Source: Candidatus Omnitrophota bacterium (GTDB taxonomy: Bacteria > Omnitrophota > Gorgyraeia > Zapsychrales > Zapsychraceae). From it: 64,000 bases of DNA. The notes below the pieces were generated by a model, which did not search any database, was not told the DNA's origin, and saw only the letters and a program-made list of their open reading frames with translations. Position numbers and translations under genes: made by a program. The DNA lies in NCBI GenBank assembly GCA_020632495.1, contig JACKFL010000005.1, positions 1,364,001 to 1,428,000 on the forward strand. Reading direction: 5' to 3'. Position 1 is the first letter of the stretch. Each line of letters opens with the position of its first letter. Of this stretch, positions 40,375-48,605 are shown piece by piece.

Positions 40375-40615
40375 CCCTTAGTACCTGCGCCAGGCGCGTT
40401 TGCCGGAAACCGGCGGCCGTATTTTTAGTTTCCCAAGCGGGCCGTTTTTCACTATAATCTGAAGGTTGTTCAGGAATAATCTTGGGGCGCCGGCGCGTCT
40501 GTACTCAAAGGCCGGGTGTCCGCGTTTGTATGATATCCCGGGCCAGGTCCGGCCCAAGTTCTCGAATCTCAACTTTGACCAGGATTGACCTCAGCGAAAG
40601 GATTTCTTCCGTCTT
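40375..40615. other. 241-base gap inside the Anbu-type operon
   Basis: No ORF. Contains GC-rich short palindromes near 40383-40445 and a TATAAT-like box (CTATAATC, ~40452). A second promoter for the transglutaminase gene is possible. Confidence 0.35.
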
Positions 40616-43600
40616 ATGGCTATTCATGTTGCTTTGAACCATACCACCACCTACCGCTACAGTAAACCGATCGGCCTCGGCCCGCAGATCGTACGCCTGC
40701 GGCCCGCGCCGCACTCGCGCACGCCGATATTGAGTTACGCCTTGAAAATCAATCCCCAGGACCATTTCATCAATTGGCAGCAGGACCCGCAGGGGAATTA
40801 TTTGGCGCGGCTGGTCTTTCCCGACAAGACCGACGTCTTTCAGGTGCAGGTCGACCTGACCGCCGATATGACGGTCATCAATCCGTTTGATTTCTTCCTC
40901 GAAGAATCGGCCGAAAAGTATCCTTTCCGTTACGAACCGTGGCTGAAAAAAGAGCTCAAGCCGTTTCTTGAAAAGAAAAAAGAACCGGAAATCTTCATGG
41001 ATCTGGCGCGCAGTATCCGCAAAAACAAGCGGCCGACCATCGATTTCCTGGTCGAGATTAATCAGCGGCTGCATCATCTGGTCAACTATGTCATCCGCCT
41101 TGAACCAGGGGTGCAGACACCCGACGAGACCTTGACCAAGCAATCCGGATCGTGCCGGGATTCAGCGTGGTTATTGGTGAATCTGCTGCGCCACAAGGGA
41201 CTCGCCGCGCGTTTCGTTTCCGGATATCTCATCCAGTTGACGGCCGACGTGAAGTCCCTGGACGGCCCCTCCGGGACCGACAGAGACTTTACCGATTTGC
41301 ATGCCTGGGCCGAAGTCTATCTGCCCGGCGCGGGATGGGTCGGGTTGGATACGACGTCGGGACTGTTGACCGGCGAAGGTCATATTCCGCTGGTGGCCAC
41401 GCCGGCGCCGTCATCCGCCGCGCCGATCTCCGGCAGTGTGGAGGCCTGTGACGTCGAATTCGGCCATGAGATGACGATTACCCGCATCCACGAAGACCCG
41501 CGGGTCACCAAGCCGTACTCCGACGAGCAGTGGGAGGCCATCCACCGGACCGGCGACCAGGTGGACGAAGAGATGCTTCGCGAGCAAGTCCAACTGACCA
41601 TGGGCGGGGAGCCCACATTTGTTTCGATCGATGATATGGAAGGCGCGCAATGGACGACAGCCGCGCTGGGCCACGACAAGTACCGGTTGTCCGCGCACCT
41701 GCTGAAGCGGCTCAAGGACCGCTGGACCGCCGGGGCGTTGATTTATAACGGTCAAGGCAAATGGTATCCCGGCGAGCAGTTGCCGCGCTGGGTCATGGGC
41801 TGCTATTGGCGCAAGGACGGGGTGCCTGTTTGGGAAGATGAGCGGCTGCTGGCCACCATCTCGGGTGACCAGGGACGCACCGGCAAGGACGCCCAGCGTT
41901 TTGTCCGCCGCCTGACCGAACGCTTGGGGATCGATCCGAAGAATGTCGTTAAGGGTTACGAAGATCCGTGGCACTACTTGTGGAAGGAACAGCGGCTGCC
42001 GGTCAATATCGATCCGATCCGCGCCAAGCTGAAAGACGCGGCCGAGCGCCGGCGGCTGAGCCGGGTGTTCGCCAAGGATCTCGGCGAGGTGATCGGTTAC
42101 GCGTTGCCGCTGGCGGCCCGGCAGGGAGAAGGCCTGGTGGAATGGTACAGCCGCCCATGGAAATTCCGGGAACGCAATATGTACCTGGTCCCGGGGGATT
42201 CGCCGATGGGACTGCGTCTGCCGCTGGATTCTTTGCCGTGGGCGATTCAGGAGGACCGCCATCAGATCTTTGACCGGGATCCGCTTCTGCAACAGGATCC
42301 TTTTCCCGCCGATATCGTCAAGGCGAAAGGCAAGATCAAGCCGGCTGCCGCTGCCAAACCGCAAAAGATCCTGCGCAAGGGCGCTTCGGCCCGGGGCGTG
42401 GTCCGCACCGCATTATGCGTGCAGGCCCGCGACGGACAGCTGCACATCTTTATGCCGCCGGCCACGGACGCCGCGGAGTATCTCGTCCTGCTGCGGCAAA
42501 TTGAGCTGACCGCGGCCGATCTGCAGATCCCGGTGGTCATCGAGGGTTATACGCCGCCGTTTGATACACGGATTGAATCCTTTAAAATTACGCCCGACCC
42601 GGGTGTTATCGAAGTCAACGTTGCTCCCGTTGACAACTGGCCGTCTCTGGTCAGCCAGACTACGGAACTGTATGAAGAAGCCCGCCTGACGCGTCTGGGA
42701 ACGGAGAAGTTCATGCTCGACGGCAAACACTCCGGCACCGGCGGCGGGAACCATGTGGTACTCGGCGGACGGACCCCGGCGGAAAGTCCGTTTCTGCGGC
42801 GGCCCGATTTGCTGGCGAGTCTTGTCTCCTATTGGCACAATCATCCGGCCCTGTCTTACCTGTTCACGGGACAGTTTATCGGTCCGACCAGTCAGGCCCC
42901 GCGGGTCGATGAAGGGCGGCGGGACAGCCTTTACGAACTGGAGATCGCCGTGCAGCAGGTGGAGAAGGAGACGCAAAAGTTCGGCCAATGTCCGCCGTGG
43001 CTCGTCGACCGGCTCTTCCGGCATATCCTGGTCGACGGGACCGGCAATACGCACCGGTCCGAGTTTTGTATCGATAAGCTGTACTCACCCGACACGGCCA
43101 CCGGCCGGTTGGGCCTGGTGGAGTTTCGCAGTTTTGAGATGCCGCCGCACGCGCGCATGAGTTTGGTCCAGCAGTTGTTGATCCGCGCGTTGATTCTGAA
43201 GGTTTGGCGCGAACCGTACCGGGCGGAGCTGGTCCGCTGGGACACGATGCTGCATGACCGGTTCCTGTTGCCGCATTTCGTCCGTGAAGACTTTCTCGAT
43301 GTCCTGGCCGATCTGAACGACCGCGGCATCGGTCTGAAGATGGAGTTTTTTGAGCCGCATTTCGAGTTTCGCTTCCCGGTTATCGGCACCGTTAACTACC
43401 GCGGGATCGAACTGGAACTGCGATCGGCCATCGAACCTTGGTACGTACTCGGCGAAGAGCCGGCCGGCGGAAGCACGGCCCGGTATGTCGATTCCTCGGT
43501 GGAACGGTTGCAGGTGAAAGTGAAAGGAGTTGCGGACAAACGCTACAATATCTGCTGTAATGGATACATAGTTCCCTTGTTTCCGACCGGAACGGAAGGA

Positions 43601-43915
43601 GAGTTTGTCGCCGGTGTGCGCTACCGCGCTTGGCAGCCGCCATCGTGTCTGCATCCGACCATTCCCGTGCACACTCCGCTGACTTTTGATATAGTAGACC
43701 AATGGTCCAACCGTTCTGTCGGAGGATGTGTTTACCATGTGGCCCATCCGGGCGGACGTAATTACGACACGTTTCCGGTCAACGCCTATGAGGCCGAGGC
43801 GCGGCGGACCGCCAGATTTTTTAAAGTGGGGCATACGCCCGGGAAATTGCAGGCCAGTCCGGTGGCCACAGCCAATCCGGACTATCCGCTTACCCTTGAT
43901 TTGAGAAGGGTTTAA
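40616..43915 (+). CDS. Transglutaminase-like / DUF2126 double-domain protein
   Basis: 1099 residues. N-terminal ~290: bacterial transglutaminase-like N domain (ALNHTTTYRYSKPIGLGPQI) and the Cys180-His229-Asp245 triad in GSCRDSAWLLV, DLHAWAEVYLPG and GLDTTSG. The remaining ~800 residues are DUF2126 (MGGEPTFVSIDDMEGAQWTT, KYRLSAHLLKRLKDRW, later GSGxGGNHxxLGG-like HSGTGGGNHVVLGG), which contains a glutamine-synthetase/amidoligase-like core. The fusion is standard for this system. The ribosome site is AGCGAAAGGA, somewhat distant. Predicted to cut or transfer an amide on a peptide conjugate made by the ATP-grasp partner. Confidence 0.9.
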   Translation: MAIHVALNHTTTYRYSKPIGLGPQIVRLRPAPHSRTPILSYALKINPQDHFINWQQDPQGNYLARLVFPDKTDVFQVQVDLTADMTVINPFDFFLEESAEKYPFRYEPWLKKELKPFLEKKKEPEIFMDLARSIRKNKRPTIDFLVEINQRLHHLVNYVIRLEPGVQTPDETLTKQSGSCRDSAWLLVNLLRHKGLAARFVSGYLIQLTADVKSLDGPSGTDRDFTDLHAWAEVYLPGAGWVGLDTTSGLLTGEGHIPLVATPAPSSAAPISGSVEACDVEFGHEMTITRIHEDPRVTKPYSDEQWEAIHRTGDQVDEEMLREQVQLTMGGEPTFVSIDDMEGAQWTTAALGHDKYRLSAHLLKRLKDRWTAGALIYNGQGKWYPGEQLPRWVMGCYWRKDGVPVWEDERLLATISGDQGRTGKDAQRFVRRLTERLGIDPKNVVKGYEDPWHYLWKEQRLPVNIDPIRAKLKDAAERRRLSRVFAKDLGEVIGYALPLAARQGEGLVEWYSRPWKFRERNMYLVPGDSPMGLRLPLDSLPWAIQEDRHQIFDRDPLLQQDPFPADIVKAKGKIKPAAAAKPQKILRKGASARGVVRTALCVQARDGQLHIFMPPATDAAEYLVLLRQIELTAADLQIPVVIEGYTPPFDTRIESFKITPDPGVIEVNVAPVDNWPSLVSQTTELYEEARLTRLGTEKFMLDGKHSGTGGGNHVVLGGRTPAESPFLRRPDLLASLVSYWHNHPALSYLFTGQFIGPTSQAPRVDEGRRDSLYELEIAVQQVEKETQKFGQCPPWLVDRLFRHILVDGTGNTHRSEFCIDKLYSPDTATGRLGLVEFRSFEMPPHARMSLVQQLLIRALILKVWREPYRAELVRWDTMLHDRFLLPHFVREDFLDVLADLNDRGIGLKMEFFEPHFEFRFPVIGTVNYRGIELELRSAIEPWYVLGEEPAGGSTARYVDSSVERLQVKVKGVADKRYNICCNGYIVPLFPTGTEGEFVAGVRYRAWQPPSCLHPTIPVHTPLTFDIVDQWSNRSVGGCVYHVAHPGGRNYDTFPVNAYEAEARRTARFFKVGHTPGKLQASPVATANPDYPLTLDLRRV

Positions 43916-43923
43916 CCAGAGGC

Positions 43924-45003
43924 ATGAAGATCTATAACTGTGATATTTGCGGGGAGATGGTCTATTTTGAGAACGACCATTGCGTGAGTTGCGGGTCCCC
44001 GCTGGGATATCTTCCGCTGCTGGACAACATGAGTTCCATGGAGTCCACCGACGGGTTCGTCTGGAAGGCCCTGGCGCCGTCGGCCCATGAGACCAACTTT
44101 AAGAAGTGTCAGAATTACTGGCAACAGGGGATCTGCAACTGGATGGTCCCGATCACCGATCCCAACACGTTCTGCCTGTCCTGCCGCCTTAATAAATTTA
44201 TTCCTGATCCGAGTCATCCCCAAAACAAACATTATTGGCACCGCCTTGAGATCGCCAAGCGGCGTTTGGTCTACAGCCTGCTGCAGCTGGATCTTCCGCT
44301 GCACAATAAAGCCGACGATCCGGAGAACGGCCTGGAGTTTTGTTTTCTCGCCTCGAAGAAGAATCCGCAGATCCAGGAAACCGAGGAGGTGCTGACCGGC
44401 TACGAGCATGGAACCATCACGATCAACATTGCCGAGGCCAACGATGCGGTCCGGGAAAAGATGCGCCTCGACATGAATGAACGCTACCGCACTTTGCTCG
44501 GACATTTCCGGCACGAAATCGGTCATTACTACTGGTGGCTGCTGGTCCATCGCAATGAGGATCTCCTTAAGCGCTTCCGGGATCTCTTCGGGGATGAGCG
44601 GGTGGACTATGACGAGGCCCTCCAGAAATATTACGCGGGCGGGGCGCCGGTAGACTGGCAAAACCGGCACGTCAGCGCGTATGCCAGCGCTCATCCGTGG
44701 GAGGACTGGGCGGAGAGTTGGGCGCACTATCTGCACATGTTCGATACGCTCGAAACGGCCGGCGCGTGGGGTATGATCGTCAAATTTATCAAAGGCAAGC
44801 AGCGCCAATCCATTCATCTTGAGCACCGGTTGCAAACATTTGAAGAGATGCGCAATCAGTGGGTGTATCTGAGTTGCGCCCTCAACAGTCTGAACCGCAG
44901 CATGGGCATGACCGACGTCTATCCCTTTGTGTGGACGGAAACCATCATCGAGAAGTTAAGATTCATTCAACAAGTCATTATCCAATCAGCAGGAGAATTA
45001 TAG
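43924..45003 (+). CDS. Zinc-ribbon putative metallopeptidase of the Anbu cluster
   Basis: 359 residues. N-terminal zinc ribbon (YNCDICGEMV and HCVSCGSPLGY), a second Cys set (KCQNYWQQGICNW, FCLSCRLNK), then the zincin motif FRHEIGHYYW (His197, Glu198, His201) with a distant Glu in WEDWAESWAHYLH. This is the putative zinc-binding metallopeptidase family that accompanies Anbu and alpha-E genes. It starts 8 bases after the transglutaminase stop and ends 1 base before the Anbu start. Confidence 0.9.
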   Translation: MKIYNCDICGEMVYFENDHCVSCGSPLGYLPLLDNMSSMESTDGFVWKALAPSAHETNFKKCQNYWQQGICNWMVPITDPNTFCLSCRLNKFIPDPSHPQNKHYWHRLEIAKRRLVYSLLQLDLPLHNKADDPENGLEFCFLASKKNPQIQETEEVLTGYEHGTITINIAEANDAVREKMRLDMNERYRTLLGHFRHEIGHYYWWLLVHRNEDLLKRFRDLFGDERVDYDEALQKYYAGGAPVDWQNRHVSAYASAHPWEDWAESWAHYLHMFDTLETAGAWGMIVKFIKGKQRQSIHLEHRLQTFEEMRNQWVYLSCALNSLNRSMGMTDVYPFVWTETIIEKLRFIQQVIIQSAGEL

Positions 45004-45004
45004 T

Positions 45005-45739
45005 ATGACATTCTGTTCAGCTCTTAAAGTTAAGGAAGGTTTGATTGGAATAGCGGATACGCGAATCACCAGCGGCACGGAGCGGATTACGGCCAAGAAA
45101 ATAACCATACAGCAGAAACCCAGAGAGAAACACGCTTTTTTTATCATGACCTCGGGACTCCGGTCCGTGCGTGACAAGGCCCTGACCTATTTTGACGAGG
45201 TTATTGATGAGCAGGATGTTGCTTTTGATAAATTGTACAAGGCCGTAAACGCCTTCGCGGAACAAGTCCGTCGGGTGGCCAGTGAGGATTCGGCGTCTTT
45301 AACTCAAAGCGGATTGATTTTCGACCTCTACGCATTAGTTGCCGGTCAGTTGCAGGAGGACAAGGAACCCAAAGTGTATATGCTGTATCCGCAGGGCAAT
45401 TGGGTGGAAATGAGCCAGTCCAGTCCGTTCTTTATTATCGGAAACAGCGGCTACGGAAAGCCGATCCTGGAGCGGGTCTTGCACTATGACGTGCCGCTGC
45501 GTGTGGCATTAAAAGCCGGATTTTTATCGTTCGAGGCGACACGCATCAGCGCGACGGATGTTGGCTATCCGATTGATGTAGTTATTCAAAGGGCCGATGA
45601 GCACCGAATCATCGAGCACCGGTTTGAACACGAAGATTTGCATAAGTACTCAAAATGGTGGCAGGAGAAAATTTGTACGGGGCTGAAGGAGCTGCCCGAG
45701 GATTGGGTGGATACAGTTTTCGACAAGTTTCAGCAATAG
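45005..45739 (+). CDS. Anbu-type proteasome-like peptidase
   Basis: 244 residues. After removal of Met, Thr2 is the expected N-terminal nucleophile (MTFCSALKVKEGLIGIADTR), followed by the TRITSG and KKITIQ strands and FIMTSGLRS with the conserved Gly-containing loop, then IGNSGYGKPILERVL. This is the ancestral beta-subunit (Anbu/BPH) form, which builds open helical or ring assemblies and is always linked with ATP-grasp/alpha-E/transglutaminase genes. The gene is 1 base from the metallopeptidase stop. The region after it ends the cluster. Confidence 0.92.
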   Translation: MTFCSALKVKEGLIGIADTRITSGTERITAKKITIQQKPREKHAFFIMTSGLRSVRDKALTYFDEVIDEQDVAFDKLYKAVNAFAEQVRRVASEDSASLTQSGLIFDLYALVAGQLQEDKEPKVYMLYPQGNWVEMSQSSPFFIIGNSGYGKPILERVLHYDVPLRVALKAGFLSFEATRISATDVGYPIDVVIQRADEHRIIEHRFEHEDLHKYSKWWQEKICTGLKELPEDWVDTVFDKFQQ

Positions 45740-45765
45740 CCTCCGATTCAAATTAAAGACTTGGT

Positions 45766-46317
45766 ATGGGCAAGCACTTTGCAACAATTCCGGACAATTT
45801 GAAGAATTTCATCGCTGTGCAAAAGATTTTCTTTGTGGCCACGGCGGGTGACGAAGGTAGGGTGAATCTCTCTCCGAAGGGTATGGACTCCCTTCGCGTG
45901 ATTGGCAGTAGCCGCATCGTGTGGCTGAACCTGACCGGCAGCGGCAATGAAACCGCCGCGCATGTCCGGGAGAACGGCCGCATGACCCTGATGTGGTGCG
46001 CCTTCGACGGCCCGCCGATGATCCTGCGTATATACGGATCGGCGCGTGTGGTCCATACGCGTGATACCGAGTGGAATGAATTGATTGGACATCTGAATCC
46101 CCTGCCCGGCGCCCGCCAAATATTTGATCTCACCGTGGACCTCGTCCAGACCTCCTGCGGCTTTGCCGTCCCGCGCTATGACTACGGCGGTGACCGCGAC
46201 CAGCTCATCAAGTGGGCCCACACCAAAGGCGAAGATGGAATCCACCGCTATTGGGAGGACAATAACCAAACCAGCCTGGACGGAAATCCCACCCATATTC
46301 TCAAAGAGACCGATTAG
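45766..46317 (+). CDS. Pyridoxamine-5'-phosphate-oxidase-like FMN protein
   Basis: 183 residues with the split-barrel PPOX fold: FFVATAGDEGRVNLSPKG at the N-terminus, RIVWLNLTGSGNETAAHVRE and GRMTLMWCAFDGPPMILRIY in the core. This subgroup is often annotated as a general stress/FMN-binding protein with possible peroxide or quinone reductase activity. It lacks a clear ribosome site; spacing from Anbu is 26 bases. A different role from the Anbu cluster is likely because the Rrf2 promoter follows. Confidence 0.85.
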   Translation: MGKHFATIPDNLKNFIAVQKIFFVATAGDEGRVNLSPKGMDSLRVIGSSRIVWLNLTGSGNETAAHVRENGRMTLMWCAFDGPPMILRIYGSARVVHTRDTEWNELIGHLNPLPGARQIFDLTVDLVQTSCGFAVPRYDYGGDRDQLIKWAHTKGEDGIHRYWEDNNQTSLDGNPTHILKETD

Positions 46318-46339
46318 CGCGGGCATTTCAAAATCGGAC

Positions 46340-46375
46340 TTGACTCCGCGATAAATATGGATAAAATAGTCCATA
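46340..46375 (+). promoter_or_regulatory. Promoter and overlapping operator of the Rrf2-hcp operon
   Basis: TTGACT (46340-46345), 16-base spacer, TAAAAT (46362-46367). TATGGA (46356-46361) and TCCATA (46370-46375) form a perfect dyad with an 8-base centre that contains the -10 box, the expected position for a repressor such as the Rrf2 protein encoded downstream (autoregulation). Confidence 0.7.
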
Positions 46376-46401
46376 ATTAATCGATCCTGCCGAAAGGTAT
46401 C

Positions 46402-46821
46402 ATGTTTCGACTCTATTCCAAAGGTTGTGAGTACGCCCTGCGCGCGTTGACGGGAATCCCGTTGGACCGTGTGGAGGATAAGATTTCGGCCATTGACCTG
46501 TGTGCCGCTGCCGGGATTCCGGAGCCGTTTACCCGCAAAGCACTGCAAGTGTTGTCGCAAACCGGATTTCTCAAGGCCGTGCCCGGGCCCGGCGGCGGAT
46601 ACCGGTTGACCCGCCATCCCAAAGAAATCACTCTGTTGGAGATTGTTCTGGCTGTGGACGGCAAGGACACCTTCGACGGTTGTCTGATGGGTTTGTCACA
46701 GTGCAATGACCGTAAGCCCTGCCCCGTGCATGAAACGTGGAAAGGGGTCAAGGGGCAGCTCTTGAAGAAGCTGGAACGCAAAACGCTTTATGAATTGATG
46801 AAGGTGCAACAGCTGGGTTGA
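46402..46821 (+). CDS. Rrf2-family iron-sulfur transcription regulator (NsrR/IscR-like)
   Basis: 139 residues. N-terminal winged helix (RLYSKGCEYALRALTGI; IPEPFTRKALQVLSQTGFLK) and the glycine-rich wing VPGPGGGYRLTRHP. Three Cys in the order and spacing of Fe-S Rrf2 proteins: Cys94, Cys101 and Cys107 (GCLMGLSQCNDRKPC). In NsrR the cluster reacts with nitric oxide and releases DNA. Adjacent hcp supports NO/hydroxylamine control. An operator dyad overlaps its own -10. GAAAGG precedes the ATG. Confidence 0.9.
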   Translation: MFRLYSKGCEYALRALTGIPLDRVEDKISAIDLCAAAGIPEPFTRKALQVLSQTGFLKAVPGPGGGYRLTRHPKEITLLEIVLAVDGKDTFDGCLMGLSQCNDRKPCPVHETWKGVKGQLLKKLERKTLYELMKVQQLG

Positions 46822-46848
46822 CACCGCAGAGATACAAAGGAGGAAGTT

Positions 46849-48501
46849 ATGTCGATGTTTTGCCGTCAATGTGAACAAACATTTCGCTGGAAAGGGTGCG
46901 AGACGATGGGCGTCTGCGGTAAGGACCCGGAGGTCGCCGCGTTGCAGGATGTACTTATCCATGCCTGTAAGGGGTTGGCCGCGTGCGGACAGCCCGTCCG
47001 ACAAACCGGTGTGGCGATGCCGAAGACCGATTATCTGTTAATGGAAGGCGTATTTGCCACGCTGACTAATGTTAATTTCGATCCGGATGCGCTGGAGGCG
47101 TTGATCCGTACGGTTGTTGCCGAGCGCCGGCAGCTGCAATCCGCGTCTGCGGACCTGATGTCCGGTGAAATACCTGCGACTACGCAATGGATTCCGGCAG
47201 AAGACCGGCAGGGGTTGCTGGACCAGGGCACGGCGCTGGGCCTATTATGTGACGGTGATTTAGATAAGGACCGGCGGTCCCTGCGCGAGTTGTTGTTATA
47301 CGGATTGAAGGGGATGGCTGCCTATGCGCATCATGCCTATCGTTTGGGGGAACAGGATCCGGCCGTGAGTGATTTTCTGTACAAGGGGATGGCCGCGCTT
47401 GCGGACTTGTCTTTGGACATGGAGACCTTGCTGGGGCTGGTCATGGAGTGCGGCGCGGCCAATCTGGTATGCCTGGAGATGCTCGACCGCGGACACACCG
47501 CCCGCTTCGGTCACCCCGAACCGACCCAGGTCAAACTGGGATATCTGAAGGGGCCGGCTATCGTTGTTTCAGGACATGATCTGCATGATTTGGAGCAGCT
47601 TTTGATTCAGACCGAGGGTAAGGGGATCAACATCTTTACGCACGGCGAAATGCTTCCGGGTAACGCCTATCCGGGATTGAAAAAATACAAACACCTCGCC
47701 GGTCACTACGGAACCGCGTGGCAAAATCAGCAGCGGGAATTCGTTGATCTGCCGGGGGCGATCCTGATGACGACCAATTGCATTCAGGAACCGGACATGA
47801 CATATCAGGACCGGATCTTCACCACGGGTGCCGTGGGGTGGCCGAATATTGCTCATATTCCTGAGGGGGAAATAGGCGCGAAGGACTTTACACCGGTCAT
47901 TGAGAAGGCTTTGTCCCTGGGGGGCTTCAGCGAGGACAATATCGAAAAAGAAATTACGATCGGGTTCGGTCATCATACTATTCTCAGTCACGCCGAACAG
48001 ATTGTGGCTGCGGTGAAGGCCGGCCAAATTCGCCACTTTTTCCTGATCGGCGGCTGCGACGGTGCACGGCCGGGGCGCAACTACTATACCAAGATGGCCG
48101 AGAGTATTCCCGATGATTGCCTGATCCTGACTTTGGCCTGCGGTAAAAACCGGATCAACCGATTGGATTATCCCACGGTGGCCGGTTTTCCCAAGTTGCT
48201 TGATTGCGGACAGTGCAATGATGCCTATTCCGCGATCGTCGTGGCCAAGGCCCTGTCGGAGGCGTTTGAGTGCGGCATCAATGATCTGCCTTTGACACTC
48301 AATATATCGTGGTACGAACAAAAGGCGGTGGCCGTGCTTTTGACGCTGCTGAATCTGGGCGTCAAGAATATCAAGCTCGGACCGTCGCTGCCCGCGTTCT
48401 TGTCGGAAAATGTATTGAAGGTGCTGGTGGAACAGTTTAATATTCAGCCGACCAGCACGGTGGAAGATGACCTGCGGCAGGTGCTGGGCGCCTCCGTTTA
48501 G
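46849..48501 (+). CDS. hcp: Hybrid-cluster protein / hydroxylamine reductase
   Basis: 550 residues. The first Cys set CRQCEQTFRWKGCETMGVCG holds the [4Fe-4S] (or 2Fe-2S) cluster, and later ITIGFGHHTILSHAEQIV, LLDCGQCNDAYSAIVV and the C-terminal Glu region supply ligands of the hybrid 4Fe-2O-2S cluster. Hcp reduces nitric oxide or hydroxylamine and acts in nitrosative stress in anaerobes and facultative bacteria. AAAGGAGGAAGTT precedes the ATG, 27 bases after the Rrf2 gene. Rho-independent terminator follows. Expected to be derepressed with the Rrf2 gene. Confidence 0.95.
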   Translation: MSMFCRQCEQTFRWKGCETMGVCGKDPEVAALQDVLIHACKGLAACGQPVRQTGVAMPKTDYLLMEGVFATLTNVNFDPDALEALIRTVVAERRQLQSASADLMSGEIPATTQWIPAEDRQGLLDQGTALGLLCDGDLDKDRRSLRELLLYGLKGMAAYAHHAYRLGEQDPAVSDFLYKGMAALADLSLDMETLLGLVMECGAANLVCLEMLDRGHTARFGHPEPTQVKLGYLKGPAIVVSGHDLHDLEQLLIQTEGKGINIFTHGEMLPGNAYPGLKKYKHLAGHYGTAWQNQQREFVDLPGAILMTTNCIQEPDMTYQDRIFTTGAVGWPNIAHIPEGEIGAKDFTPVIEKALSLGGFSEDNIEKEITIGFGHHTILSHAEQIVAAVKAGQIRHFFLIGGCDGARPGRNYYTKMAESIPDDCLILTLACGKNRINRLDYPTVAGFPKLLDCGQCNDAYSAIVVAKALSEAFECGINDLPLTLNISWYEQKAVAVLLTLLNLGVKNIKLGPSLPAFLSENVLKVLVEQFNIQPTSTVEDDLRQVLGASV

Positions 48502-48517
48502 AAGCCTTTCGGACAAT

Positions 48518-48572
48518 AAAAACCGCATCTTTGAGGGGCGCCGTTTAGGTAAACCCGGGGATGCGGTTTTTT
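48518..48572. terminator. Bidirectional intrinsic terminator between hcp and the convergent glycosyltransferase
   Basis: AAAAACCGCATC (48518-48529) pairs with GATGCGGTTTTTT (48560-48572), with A and T runs on both sides, so it can end transcripts from either strand. Confidence 0.9.
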
Positions 48573-48605
48573 AATTCCGGCTGTCTGCGATAATTCTATC
48601 CGGCC

